A stretch of DNA of 64,000 bases, taken from assembly GCF_030936135.1 (NCBI RefSeq), contig NC_082602.1:1550001-1614000 (forward strand), in the 5' to 3' direction. Of the stretch, positions 10,592 to 22,979 are shown one piece after another. The translations under genes were made by a program, and so were the position numbers. Each line of letters opens with the position of its first letter. The first letter of the stretch is position 1. The notes below the pieces were generated by a model. The model searched no databases, had not been told where the DNA came from, and saw nothing but the letters and a program-made list of their open reading frames with translations. Source of the DNA: Gavia stellata (Eukaryota; Chordata; Aves; Gaviiformes; Gaviidae).

Positions 10592-13370
10592 GTACAAAAA
10601 CACAGAGGCAGATTAACATTTTGATCCTTTTTCCACCGAAAGCAACGCATTGCAAAGTACACAACATTTCCAAGCAAATTTCACTTCCATGACATTGTTG
10701 CCCTCAAGGACTCAACTATGGAAATTAACTGTAGATTTCTAACACTTAAAAGGCTTGTTCCCCTCCTTTCTTTTTCCTAAAATATTAATTTCTGAATTCA
10801 CAGCTATGTCGTTCAATTAAGAAAGAAAATGAAGGACGAAGCAAGACAGACAGCACACATCAGAGACAAGGCTTGAAGGAGAATTGTGGAAACAATGTGC
10901 TGAAAGGAAATGATACTGTAATTTCAGTTGTCCACTGCAGTATTAGATGCTGGAATTCAGTTTTAAAGGTATGGCTTTCCTTCATTTCTCTGACATCGGT
11001 AGTGTTCAAAATGTAACCAGTGCTGGAAATAATAGCTGTGCTGTCCTCATACACACATTTCATCTACACACCTTGGCAAGTTCTTTTATGTAAATCACTG
11101 TCACCTTGTTTTTTCAACCTTGGTTTCCCAAACCAATATAATATGTTTTTTTAAATAAGAGGGGGTGAAATCTCTCAAATAACTCAGTTCCTCTGAAGAA
11201 CTCGATGCTCGAGTCTGTTTTCCTTCTCCATTGACATCATTGCCATCTAGCGTGATACTGTTGTGACTGCACTATTTTAGGTACAGAAAAAAGGGTAGGA
11301 AGATGGTTATTAGTTACACTGTAAGTCAGTAAAGATGCTGACAGCGTAGAATGAAAGGTCAGTATTGAAACATGAGAGTTAAAATTACAGGAAAGCTTAA
11401 ATGAATTGCGTATAGCAGGAGTTATCAGAGAACCTTTTCAAAAGCCAGGTAGTTGCAATCCAAAAATAGAAGACAGCTTTTAACTTTGTGACTGAGTTAC
11501 CATACCTTCCACCTGCTATGTTCGGCTTCTAATTCAAAATGTTAAATTCACTCCTTTAGGACTATCTGTGTTCTTCCCTTTTTTTTTTTACTTCAGTTTA
11601 TGCTAGGTAGGTAAAAAAGCTTAAAAAAAGAAAACCCTAAACACGCCCCCCCCAAAACATTTTCAAGGATGCAAGGGTTCCACTTACCATGAAAAACATA
11701 AAAGGAACATGTACATTCTTTAAAGGCAATTAACCCTACGGGGAAAAAATAAAATATAATGCAACATATCACTTCTTTAGAAAATACAGACTTCACAATA
11801 CAAAACCAAATTATTGTCCACATGAAAAGCTGGATTGTGGAGCATCAGTTCTCAAGATTGTTTGTCAAAGGGTCTAGAACAGTACTACAGTATGGAAAGG
11901 AAAAACATCTAGAAATCCAGATGTATTCATCCCATTCTCCAACTTTTGGCTGGTGTTTCTTTTTGGCTCAATTGTGTATTGGTCAGGCCACAGAAGGCAG
12001 AGACTCTTTCCTGCCTGCAGCAGGCAGCAGTATCAATCAGGAAGCTCATTAGACACTTTATTTTGCCGTTATTATCCGATCCTGACTGCCAAACACAGAT
12101 GAGCGAGAATGGCCACAGATTTCTGGAGGGTATGCTGGCACTGAGAGTAGGCAGAGATAATGCATGACTGCCTACACCTGACCAGTGAGGTGCTCATCAT
12201 GGGAACGTGGTGACATCAGAAAGTCGAGTCTGAAATTTTCCTCTCTTGTCTCACAATAAAGACCTCACTCATCAGGGTATAAAATGAGACAGTAAATACT
12301 TTCACCTAATCAGTAGCATATAGAAAGAGGGAGATAATCCCATAATCCCCCAAAGTTGATCTATTTATAGTCTTGCTGGTAACCAGACAAGGAGAAAAAC
12401 TATTTCTTCAAGTTTTTGAGATGCTGCAAGTATTTTCAGTGCATGAGAGAAGACTGGCTTGAGTTCCTACGCACTGGTACATAGTTAGAAGAAAATGGTG
12501 CCATCATGACTCCACCATGATGAATGTGAGCAATTACGGCTGATAAGATAACTTCAGTTCTGAAGCTGAATCCTTGGATTTGCAGCCCACCTGCTTCTTT
12601 TAACATGAGGTTTTTCAATTTGGCTTATCCTCCAAAATTATTTTAAGTGGGGGCATGTATTTTGGGGTTTATATTTGAATGAACCTTTTCTTTGCTGCAC
12701 AAACTTTTCTTTGCTGACGTCTCTTACAAAAGCATTAGTTAGCTATAGGAAGAATTGTCAGGGATGTATATATTGAGTCAATCCGGAGCTACAGATACCA
12801 TTGCGGAAAGATTTTATTTGTTAGTATTATTTATTTTTAGCTTTTATTCACATCTTGGCCTTTTTATTTGCTGAAAGTTTGTGCGCTGGTGTGCAAGCCC
12901 TGGGAATTACGTCATCCGTATGGATGAATGTAGGCTGTGTACCCATGAAGTGCCTCTCTATCAGGAACTGCATCTCTTGTCACTTTCTGCCAGAGAGGAT
13001 TCCTCTGCTGCAACCTGTGAATTTATTTGCAGCTGCAATACACCCTGAAAACCTGCTGCTTGGACAGTGCATGGGTCCAGGATGCCCCTCACCTTCCCAT
13101 AAAGGCTGTGCACAGCCCCAGGCCAGCACAGCGGCTCGTGAGGATGCCTGCTTGCAGCACTGGCTTAGTCTTAAATTACAGTGCCCACAGGGAGTTGTTA
13201 CTTCGGTGGGCTCTCAAAACTCAGCTGACAATGCAAGCCACAAAATAGGAAAAGGTGTGAGTCTTAGGCCTGAACACAGGAAGGAAAAAAATTCCCTCCC
13301 TTGGGACTCCCTCCCTGCTGTATTGCTAAGGCTTGCTAGAAGAAAGTGCGACTTTGCTATGGATTAAAAG

Positions 13371-13407
13371 TACATAAATAAATACATAAACAGATAAATA
13401 AATAACT
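13371..13407. repeat. AAAT-type short tandem repeat
   Basis: Imperfect run of ATAA/AAAT units with a few interruptions (ACAT, ACAG). Confidence 0.75.
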
Positions 13408-16400
13408 TAAAAAATGGAACCTAGAGAAAAGCTCACAACTTTGTCCATTTACAAAGCATGTGTTATTAAATAACTGTCCCCTCGCACCTCATGTGTGTGA
13501 CAATCTGTTTGATGTTGGCAAATTTTGCAACTGCCTAAAAAGTAATTTCTTTTGAGCTGTCTTGTATTGAGCGGCTTCTCTTGAGATATATTTTTATTCA
13601 AATAGCACCAGCGAAGGGAACGCATTTCAGAAATCAGGTTGTGTTACAATGTGACCCAAAGGATGGTGGTGGCCCAGAGGAATGAGGTGGAGAAACAGGC
13701 AGCAGGTGGGAGTTGGAAGAGCCCAACTCATCCGGCACAAAGGCCGATTGCTTTTCTTATGGCCTGCAACGTGGGGATATGCTGTGTTGAAGGCAGCCAA
13801 GGGACCATACATGGATAGACCTAAATCTTTTCTACCGTAACTAAAGCGTTGTGACAGTTTTGATGTGCAAACTCAAAAAAAGGGGAGTCACAGGCGTAGC
13901 GCTAGGAACAATGAGCAACATACCCCTTTCTTTTAGCACGACATAGCATATAGATTTCTTCCATTACTGTATTCAAAGTCTTATTACTCCTGGCAAATAA
14001 GAAATATAATTCATTAGGAAATATTGTTGAGATTGAGATTTTCTACAGAAACAAGCAGGCAAAGCTGCTTGAAGCTACTATGTATACTCATGGCAATTTT
14101 TTACAAGGCTCAAGATAGGATGAGTTTTACGCTCTGATCTCCCCGTGGACTAGATGGGAGACTCAAGAGTTAAGAAAGTGCAAGCAACTAAAGTACATCT
14201 GAGCATACAGCTGCAAATCTCATAAAGCTTTTGTGGATGCCTGTGTCAGTCCCAAGTGGATTGCTTTGACATACCATGGACATACTTGTTTGCATCATTT
14301 TTTTATATGCTGACTTTGCAAAAGAAAAAGTTGCTTTACTTATTTCTACATCATTGTTATGTTTAAAAAATGACCCTTTAGCTTTGTAGTAAAAATGAGA
14401 AACTTCTTAAACTTAAGGCAGGGAAGAGGAAATGAGAGGAACAGCCCCAGAGCAATGCAAAACCAAGAGCAGGACACTGCTTGTTTTTAATAAACCCACT
14501 CATTTGACCATCTGACCATTCCTTTTATGGAGAAAAATGAGGTTTTTCCCATGACTGCTTTTCTGACTGTTCAAAAATAGTCTTCAGTTTTATCTTGTAA
14601 GTTGCTTATAAATATCTATTCCAGAATGCAAATCTTTGCTAAAAAATCCTCCCTGGAAAAAGGTGCTGCAACTGCTACCACATTTTTGGCTTTTCTTGTG
14701 TTGATGCTCATCTGATTATTAAAAAAACCCAAAACACAACAGTTTTCTAAATATAAATCTAACAACGGAAACCCTAGAGGTTGCCTGGGCTGGTGATTGC
14801 ATAGATCTAGCACTCTCCTCTTTGTTTTTAGGAGGACTTGAGGCTCTCGCCTGCTTTCCTACTGTCCTGTGGTGACATCTTCTGGGCCCTACTCAGACTC
14901 CACAAAACCACATCCAGCAACACTGGTGGAGCACAGCTCAGAAGCCCTCCAAATTTCTGGCCATTAAGAGACCTCTGAACTGGACCAAAAAAATCTCACT
15001 CTCCTGTCTTCCCACAAGGATTGTTCTCCTTAGAGCTTTCTTGGCTGGCCAAAACCCCACACAACAAACCCCCACCCTGTTCCCAAGAACTAGCTCGCGT
15101 TATTGTTTTTATTTTGCACTGCTATTAAGCTGTGGCAAAGGAGGGCTCAGAAGTAGGGTGTGGGGTGTTAAGTCACCCCTCAGCTTCCCAATACAATGCA
15201 TCTTGAACCTTCCTGCTTTGTCCAAGGCAGCTTCAACTTCACCTTCCAAAACTGGCTATATCCCCAAATAAAGCCTTTTTTTTTGTTTGATTTTTTTTCA
15301 GGCAGAACAGGAATGTCCTGGCTATGCATTTTCATTGCAGAGCTGTCTATAGGGGCATCTAAGACAATTACCCCAAGCTTTGGTCTGCACATCTCTTTCA
15401 GGAGGTATGGAGGTCTTCTGCTCTCAATGCCTTCGCAGCATACTTGCGAGGTGGTCTGACAAAGAGCTTAATGCCCTCGTCTCACCTGGCGCATTGGTTT
15501 GATCCAAGGGTTTGCTTGGTCCTCACGTGGACATATGTTACAGCTGAATTTTGAACAACTGCCCATCAGAAGGAGCAAACAGATTTACCCCAGGACATAT
15601 TAGCACCCTACCTAGGGAGCCAGCTAGACACCAACTCTGCAGATGACCCACACGTACCCTGGGTCCCCCAACTCCTCCCTGAACGCCTAAGCAATTCTAG
15701 AAAAATTGCATTTCTCTTCCCTCGCCTTGAAAGACACTGGCCTCACGGTGTCACAGACTCCTCACAGGAGGTCTGGGCCCTTCCACTTGTTACACATGCC
15801 CTGAAACAGCCACCTGATGGGGTCCTGAGCTGCCTTTGGGCTCAGCCTCCGGGTATGCGCCCCAAGAAAACGCTTTCTGCCCATGCAAAGCGGTACCTAG
15901 GGAACCTGGCCAAAACCCAAGGAAGCTGCTTTCCGAGGCTACTGGCCTCCAGGGTGAAGCAGTTTCAGAGTAGGAGGTTTTGCAATATAATTTCGGAGTT
16001 AGGCCTCTCATTTCGACTATTTTAGTTTACTTGCATCCTTTCCAGAAAGGGCCTCTTGGCTTCACATGAGCTGATCAGTAACTATTCACCCAGCTCTCAT
16101 CTGCTGTAGCCTCATGGATAATGAACTGGAACAATGCAAACACAGAGGTGAGGAGTCCAGTGTATTTAACAAGTGAATACACACAACTCTTTCAGCACCT
16201 TCGCATTCAATTAAATAAACCTATAACATGGGAAATAGACTTGACGGTACATAGAAAAGTCAATGATAATTTTAAAAGTCGTTCTAAGTGCTGCTGGCTT
16301 GAATACAAGTCTTGTCACACAAAAATGATGTCACGTAACTAAATGCCAAATTAGCTGTTTCCCGGAGAAGGGAGCATTAGCACAGATAGTCTGGTAGTCA

Positions 16401-16839
16401 GTTCTGTCACAGGGCACTAATTTTGTCCCTTTTCCCCCATATCGAGCCAAATAGCTTGGGCTGGAAGAAAGGCTGTTGGTCATCTGGAGACTGTGTTGTG
16501 TGTCCTTGCACAGAGTCAAGGAGAGACTGAGCTGCTGCTCTGCACTGACCTGCACTAAGTACAGGGTGGTGGAAACAGCTGAAAAAGGCCCCATCCATTT
16601 TGCATCTCAGATCTGGCAATTGGTCAAACACACACAAGTCACCTCTTCAGTGCAGGCATGCTTAAGAGCTTTCTGTGGCATCACAGACAACTCTCCAGTG
16701 TCTCATCTCTGTCTCCCCTCTCTTCTCACTTCTAAACCTTTTTGACAATTTTGCATCCAAGAAGACGCAAAATTTTCTGCACCCCGCAGATAAATGAGCA
16801 AAGCCTTTGGTTGGTTTTTGAGTGCAGCCCAACAAATAC

Positions 16840-16890
16840 TTTTTTTTTTGTTTGGTTGGGATTTTTGTTTTGTGTTTTGTTTTTTTTTTT
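16840..16890. repeat. T-rich low-complexity tract
   Basis: Long T runs broken by single G bases. Read on the minus strand this is an A-rich tail-like tract, but no retrotransposon body is evident next to it. Confidence 0.7.
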
Positions 16891-19194
16891 AAATGGGAGG
16901 TTGGCAAGGTGGAGAAAGCAAGAAATGTTAGCTGGGTAGTTCCTGTGGTACCCAAATCAGGGAGGCAGATAGGAAGAAGTTACGGGACCGTTACATGCCC
17001 AACCTGAGCCATCCCATGGAAGGACTTTTCCCATAAAGGGGAAAACATTACTTTTTATAGACTTCCCCCTTTTAGCTGGTCCAGACAAGCCATGTCTTAT
17101 GCCCCCCGTTCCCACAAGGAGATTAGGCTGGGCATCCATACGCTCTCCAGCACCCCTGCGTACACCCAGTCCACTAGAAATCATCCAAATTGCGGCTTTC
17201 TCCAGGTCACCAGAGCATATCAGACAGGATATCCTCCCCTCCCCATCCCATGGGATAAATTGTCCTTGGTCCCAGGTGAAGGGAGGGACCAGGGACCGTT
17301 ACAGGAGTAAGGGTGAGGGGGAAGCTTCTCAAGCAACTGTGTGCTTGGTGAGTTGGTAGGGTAAACAGTTTATAGCCCTTAAATGCTTCCAGAGGGTCTG
17401 TGTGGCCAGCCCTTGGAGTGGGGTGGTTGTCTATCCTTGGTTTAATGAAAAGGACATCCCTTTTAAACACCACCCTACTTAAAAGTGCAGAATTCTTGTA
17501 TAGTTTGGGCCTCATTTCTTGTTTTCTCCCACACTGCAGGAAACAGTTACAGTCAAACCAGGCTTTACCCAGAAATGCTGCTGCATCAAATTTGCAGGGT
17601 GTCAAGCCTCTAAGCTATGAATTCCTCCTTCGCTGTGCAGAGATAACAAATGGACACGGGAGCAGCGGCTGCTGCAATTGAAAAAAAGAAAAAGAAGAAA
17701 AAAAAAAAGAGTATGGTGTGAACCCTCAAAGGAGGGGGGAGTTCTCTTCATCAGCAGGTAAGACAGCCTAAACACTAATTCAGCCTTAAACACATGCTAC
17801 AAAAACTACAGTTCCTTCTCCCTACTGTCTGGAGCTGAATGCAATCACACTTGTGCTGGGACAGAGTGACCTGGCAGAGTCAGAACCAGACGTATTGCCA
17901 AAAAAATTGCTGTTGCACTTAAGAAAGCCCTCTGCTTTGTGAGGGAGATGGAGCAGCCCACAAAGCACAACTGCCCTGAACAGCTCATTAGCAGATAAAG
18001 TCATTAACACACCCACAGTGGAGGAGTAAAGCAGAAAACACATTATAAGATGAACAACACGCAAATGATAATTTGCAGATCCATAAGCCATCCCACGCAG
18101 CGCTCAGACTTTTGTACACTTCAATAAAAACAACTGTGAGTACATTAGAGAGGAGAAGGAAAGTGGCAGCGGCCAGAGGAAGAGATGCTGCATCTTTTCC
18201 CAGAAGACCAAGGGTAGAGTTCAGCGCTGACAGCCACAGTGAGTGGCTCCCAGCACCACTGGGATTTCTGGAAGCACAGACCCACTGACTTGTTTCCTTT
18301 TCCCCACTTCAGCTTTTCAGACTTGAGGAAAATCCTGCAAAATGCCTTCTTTGCAGCTTTCTCACCCTCTGCACTCACCTCTCCAGCCCTATGTTTTGCA
18401 GCAGCTGTGACGAAGGCCCCAGTTGACAAGCTGTGAATTTAGAGCGGCGATAAGTGGAAGAAAAACAGTCTTAACGTCTTTACTTTCTGGTGTTCTAATC
18501 TATTACCAATTGCAAAACTCCCCAAGAAGAAGTCAGGGCACACTTTGATTTGTTAATGCTTCTGATCTAAGAGAGAGCTATACCTTTAACTTGCAGACCA
18601 GAGGGGAAAATTAGATGAGATAAAATCACAGTCCTGCCTGTTGCTTTTATGGCAGGTACCACAAGGGGGACTCTTTCACAACTTTATAGGGCAAAAATAA
18701 ATTCAAATAGAAGGGAAAGGATGAATAAATCAGTTCTGCAGCTGAATGTGCAGACACCATTTTAGGCTTTAAGTTTTTAAGCCTGCAAGAGCTGTTAATC
18801 TGCAAAATCCATTAACAGGTATCAGTTTATGTTCATTTCCAACTGCTGTTCTGGCTCCTTTCAGCTCCTGGGTTTATACTGCATGATGCACATGGCAAAT
18901 ATCCCATTAATTTTTCTTAACAGAGGGGAATTTAAGAGACTTTGTTGATCCACTAGATAGAAACTACAAACAAAAAACCTGACCACCCATAGAAACCTCT
19001 GATTATATTCCAGGGCTGGGAGAACCTGCTGGGCTGCCGAGGCATGTCCCCAGCGGTGCACATGGTGCAGGAGAAGACAGACGGTGGCATAGGTGGAGCG
19101 TGCAGAGAAGTCGTGAGACAGGTACGCCTGCGGGCTGCAGGTTGGGGTTTGGGCAGCAGAGCAGGAGAAGGGCAATATGCCATAGAAGAGTGCC

Positions 19195-19224
19195 GGGAGG
19201 GAGGGAGGGAGGGAGGGAGGGAGG
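19195..19224. repeat. (GGGA)n microsatellite
   Basis: Seven or more uninterrupted GGGA/GGAG units. The polypurine strand could form G-quadruplex or triplex structure. Confidence 0.9.
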
Positions 19225-21750
19225 TGTGTGGCCCAGTGCTGATCAGCTTGAGCCGTCCGTGGAGTCACGCCTACCTTAGAGTAACACGTTATAAATGGCC
19301 AGAAGAAGAACAAAAGCACAGTCTAAGGCTTCTGCTAAGATGCACGTATTTAACCGTGGTTTGCTGTATTGCTTACTAATGCTCAGCTATCATGAAAGCT
19401 TGATATTGCACAGCTGCATATGTCACCTTCTACCTCAGATACAGCACGCATTTGTAAGGCTTATCGCATTTAGAGTTCGCTTAAGATGACAGATCAAAAA
19501 TCAAGATTTAAAAACCCAAGCTCTGTTCCTTTTAACTTTTAGGAAGTTGAGTATAACAGGGTCAATAAATATCACCCTGAATTGTCTGTACGGTGCCTTT
19601 CTTAGCTAACATGCAAAAGAAACCTGGAGTATCTCTCTAACTGAAACTCTGTTACTGTGAAACTACATTTAGTGGGAGGCTGTGGGTTTATGGAAGACAG
19701 CGACTAAAATGAAATTGAGAATTAACTGGCTATTCAAACAAAGTTCTAGGTGACCTCACAATTACTTTAAAAGCTTCCCCAAAGAAGAGACATTATCATT
19801 CTAATTAGAACTTCATTTTAGTGAGAAAAAACTTGTATTACACAGCTGCCGCAATTCTCATTAAAAGTGACCAAATAATTGTTCTTACTCAGCATATTAA
19901 ATTCCTATTACATCTTCAAAACATTAACTAAAACCAAAAGTCAAAGGTTTTTAAGTCTATGCTGGAGGACAGTGCTTGAAATGTTCTGCTGGTCAAAGTG
20001 CAACAGCGACGAGCACATTTGCATCTCATGGCAGACATACGTTTCAGGCAATGATGACTGGCTCATGAATGGTTTTTAAGATCTCAGCTGTGTATGACAG
20101 TAGGAAAAGAAAGTAACTTGCACCATGAGCGAAGAAAGTATTTGGATTTCTCTCATCCGCGACCCACACCACAGTCAGATCAGGTGTCCCAAGACCACCA
20201 GGATGCCCCCAGCAGTCATGGGAGAGCCGGGTACGTCCTGGCTGGCCATCTGCTTGTGGCCAGCTGAATGGGTAACGGCTGAATTCTTGTCTTCCTCTGG
20301 GGGCACAGAAACGTTAATTTGCTTCTCACTTTCCTCTACCCAGCTGTCAATTTTCCTGAAGCTTGTGGAAACTTAATTAATTTGGCGACTGCTAACCCTC
20401 TTTCAAATTTGAATTAAGTCAGTCATTTGGTTCAGAAATTATTCAGAGCAGGTGGGACAGTGGGTGGACACTGCAGTCACATAAGTGTTGTTTCCCTAGG
20501 AAATCAAACTGAAAACAAGAGAGTAACAACAACATTAGAAAAACAGAGGCCCTCAAATCTTAGGAGAGCTAATTAGTACCTCACAACTGTTAGAGGACTA
20601 ATTGCTGATGGGCAAATTTTGACCAGGCATCTGGGAAGTACTGAGTGATAAATGCACATTGGTGTAGTGATGCTGCAGTGCTGGGGGGGAGCACTTCCCA
20701 CACGATAGGGGCATGACTACGGGTAATAGGGCTCTTTGCCAAATATAAAGAGCACAGTCAAATCTGTAAGTAAAACTATCACTTAGAAAAGAACTTGAAT
20801 TCCTGAAAGTAAGGGCAATCAACAGCAGCTAGTTGAAATGCAGGCCAGACTTCAGATGCCTGTGCCATGTCACAAAACCAAAGCTTTTTAAGGTAATCTG
20901 GCAAGTTTGAGGTCAATGGAAAGTTGATGTGTAATACAGCATAGAAAGAAGGCACCCCAGAACCACGCCTTAGAAGTGATGAAGCAGGAAGTCAGTAGGA
21001 AAGAAATTTCTTAAAACCAAACTCTGCAGGTTTTCATGGGAGGAAATAAGAAGTCGTTAGGGCACTGAAGGAGAAGCAACAGTAGCGATCATGACACAAG
21101 AGTGTTTTTTCAGTCTGCCTTTGGAATTTAAAATTAATGAGAAGCGCTACTGTAAGAAATCTTTTTGCCTGGTTGGTTTTGGAGATTTTAGTGATGCTGT
21201 AAGATCAAAACTAACACGCCTTTCTCTGGATTCAGCTAAAAAGATTCTGGAAATGTGTTATTAAGCAAGGCTGTAAAACTTAAAAACTTATTTCCTATAC
21301 CTTTTTCAAAAGACAAGTCTGCAACATTTATTATAACGTAGAGTAGGAAAGAGAAGGAATCCACTCCGTCTGGTTTGCAAATCAATAAATTCACAGGCTA
21401 AAACTAGCAATGTTAATGCAACAGTCTGTACAAGTAGGGTCACCAGCAGAATGCTTGCTCAGGCTGAACTTTTAACAACAACATGGTGTTTAAAAAGGAA
21501 AAAAATAATCCAACTACAATATAGCATATGTATTTTTACAACAACTTCATTAGCCCACTTAAACAAAGTCACTTGCAGGAGCACATGAGATTCCTTCTTC
21601 TAATCTCCACACCTTTTGTTGTCTCAGTTTTTCTGCACTGGGTTTGGGGATTATATTTCCCTCTTCGATTCGGCCACATAGAGCCGTATTCAACTGTAAA
21701 TAAGATCTCCCCAACACTACCTACCTGACCAGACCTTTTGCTTTATCTTT

Positions 21751-21780
21751 TATATATAAATATAAATATAAATATAAATA
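21751..21780. repeat. (AAATAT)n microsatellite
   Basis: A TATATATAAA start followed by repeated AAATAT hexamers. Confidence 0.9.
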
Positions 21781-22019
21781 TCTTTCCTAGAAAGATGGAG
21801 AGGGATTAAAGACCAGCTAGACTCTCACATTATTGCTAGACTGCTGGGAATGTCCCATTCGTATTGCACTGGTCAAATATAAATGCTATTGTCAACAGCA
21901 ACAACACAGAATACCTGTCTGCTAAATGCTATTTCACTCCATATTGTGGAATATATTTAAAAAACAAAACAAAACAACAAACCCAAAGCAAACAAAACCA
22001 AATAAACCAGTAGTTTTGG

Positions 22020-22330
22020 ACAGTTGAATGCCACAATGATGCTGAAGTACTCCAGAGAAACCTTGCAGAACTGAATGAGTGGGCAAAAAAAAGGAGGTAG
22101 GTGACTTTCAGCAGAGGTGAATGCAAGGAAATGCATCTAGGGAAAAATAATCCAAATGCTACCTCTAAGATGCTGAACTCTGAACTGATAGCTACAACTA
22201 CAGGAAGAGCTCCCGGAGTCGTCCCTGACAGTTCTCAGAAATCAGGGCACAGCCCAACATGTATCAGTAACCAAAACCAGTCAAAATAATTGGGCATCAT
22301 CAGACAGATCACAGCAGGGATGGCATTTTT
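22020..22330 (+). mobile_element. Ancient CR1/L3-type LINE fragment
   Basis: The stretch reads GAATGAGTGGGCAAAAAAAA, then AAGGAAATGCATCTAGGGAA, then a run with AATAATCCAAATGCT. This is the wording I know from worn amniote CR1/L3 copies near the end of the reverse-transcriptase frame. It is frameshifted and short, with no intact protein, and it is assigned from memory of the consensus style rather than by alignment. A RepeatMasker run would confirm or refute it. Confidence 0.5.
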
Positions 22331-22926
22331 CTACTTCGTATTTGCATGAAATGAGAAAGAAGCTAGGAAAGGCCAAACACTCCTTCCACGCAAATCCTGC
22401 TGCAGAAGTTGCTTGCAAAATAGACAAACTGCCGTGGGTGGTGAAGCTTCATTGGAAAAACACCTTTCACTGAAAAGTCAGCTTGTTTACCTAATGCACA
22501 CCGGAGCCAGGCTGCTTTACTAGTGCTAACCAATATTTCTGTGTCCTGGTTCTGGCCTTCAATACAGACAATCTGCTTTTAAACCCACCTTTATAGAAAC
22601 AGCATAGAATCAATGCCCAATAACCAACCTGCCAAAAGGGAAGTGGGAAAACAAGAGGGGGACCTACAGAGAGGAATCAGTCTGAGGAGTTACCTATTTA
22701 CACTTAAAAGGAATATGGCCTTAAGCCCTGAACTCTGCAATACAGAGCTAACATGGCTCAAGCTAGCTGTGCATGAAAAAGACCAGTTGTGAATAGCTTC
22801 CATAATGAGCTTACTATAAAAAAGCACTTCAAACCAAGTCCCATGTTACAGTGTCTCTTGTAGTTATTCCAGTGCATTCATAAAGATAGTCTCCTGTTAC
22901 AAATCCATGTAGCATTTTGCTGCTTG

Positions 22927-22977
22927 AATAAAACGAAAAGGTCTGTATTCCAATAGTTACAGACCTTTTCATTTATT
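22927..22977. repeat. Inverted repeat, ~20-bp stem and 10-nt loop
   Basis: The arm AATAAAACGAAAAGGTCTGT (22927-22946) is repeated inverted at 22958-22977 with one mismatch and one bulged base, around the loop TTCCAATAGT. Transcribed from either strand it would give a compact hairpin of pre-miRNA-like geometry, though the stem is short for a typical precursor. No known miRNA seed is recognised. Confidence 0.75.
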
Positions 22978-22979
22978 AT

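Larger units (their letters stand above)
8020..22010. other. Intergenic stretch with simple repeats only
   Basis: About 14 kb without a supportable gene. The longest open frame (12855-13367, plus, 170 codons) has no recognisable domain, no splice context and ordinary composition. AT-rich runs (for example 8.5-9.1 kb) and scattered microsatellites are the only structure I see. It could hold regulatory elements, which need alignment with other genomes to reveal. Confidence 0.5.

Noticed and set aside
12855..13367. 170-codon plus-strand frame
   Set aside because: No family resemblance or exon boundaries; composition looks like translated non-coding DNA.
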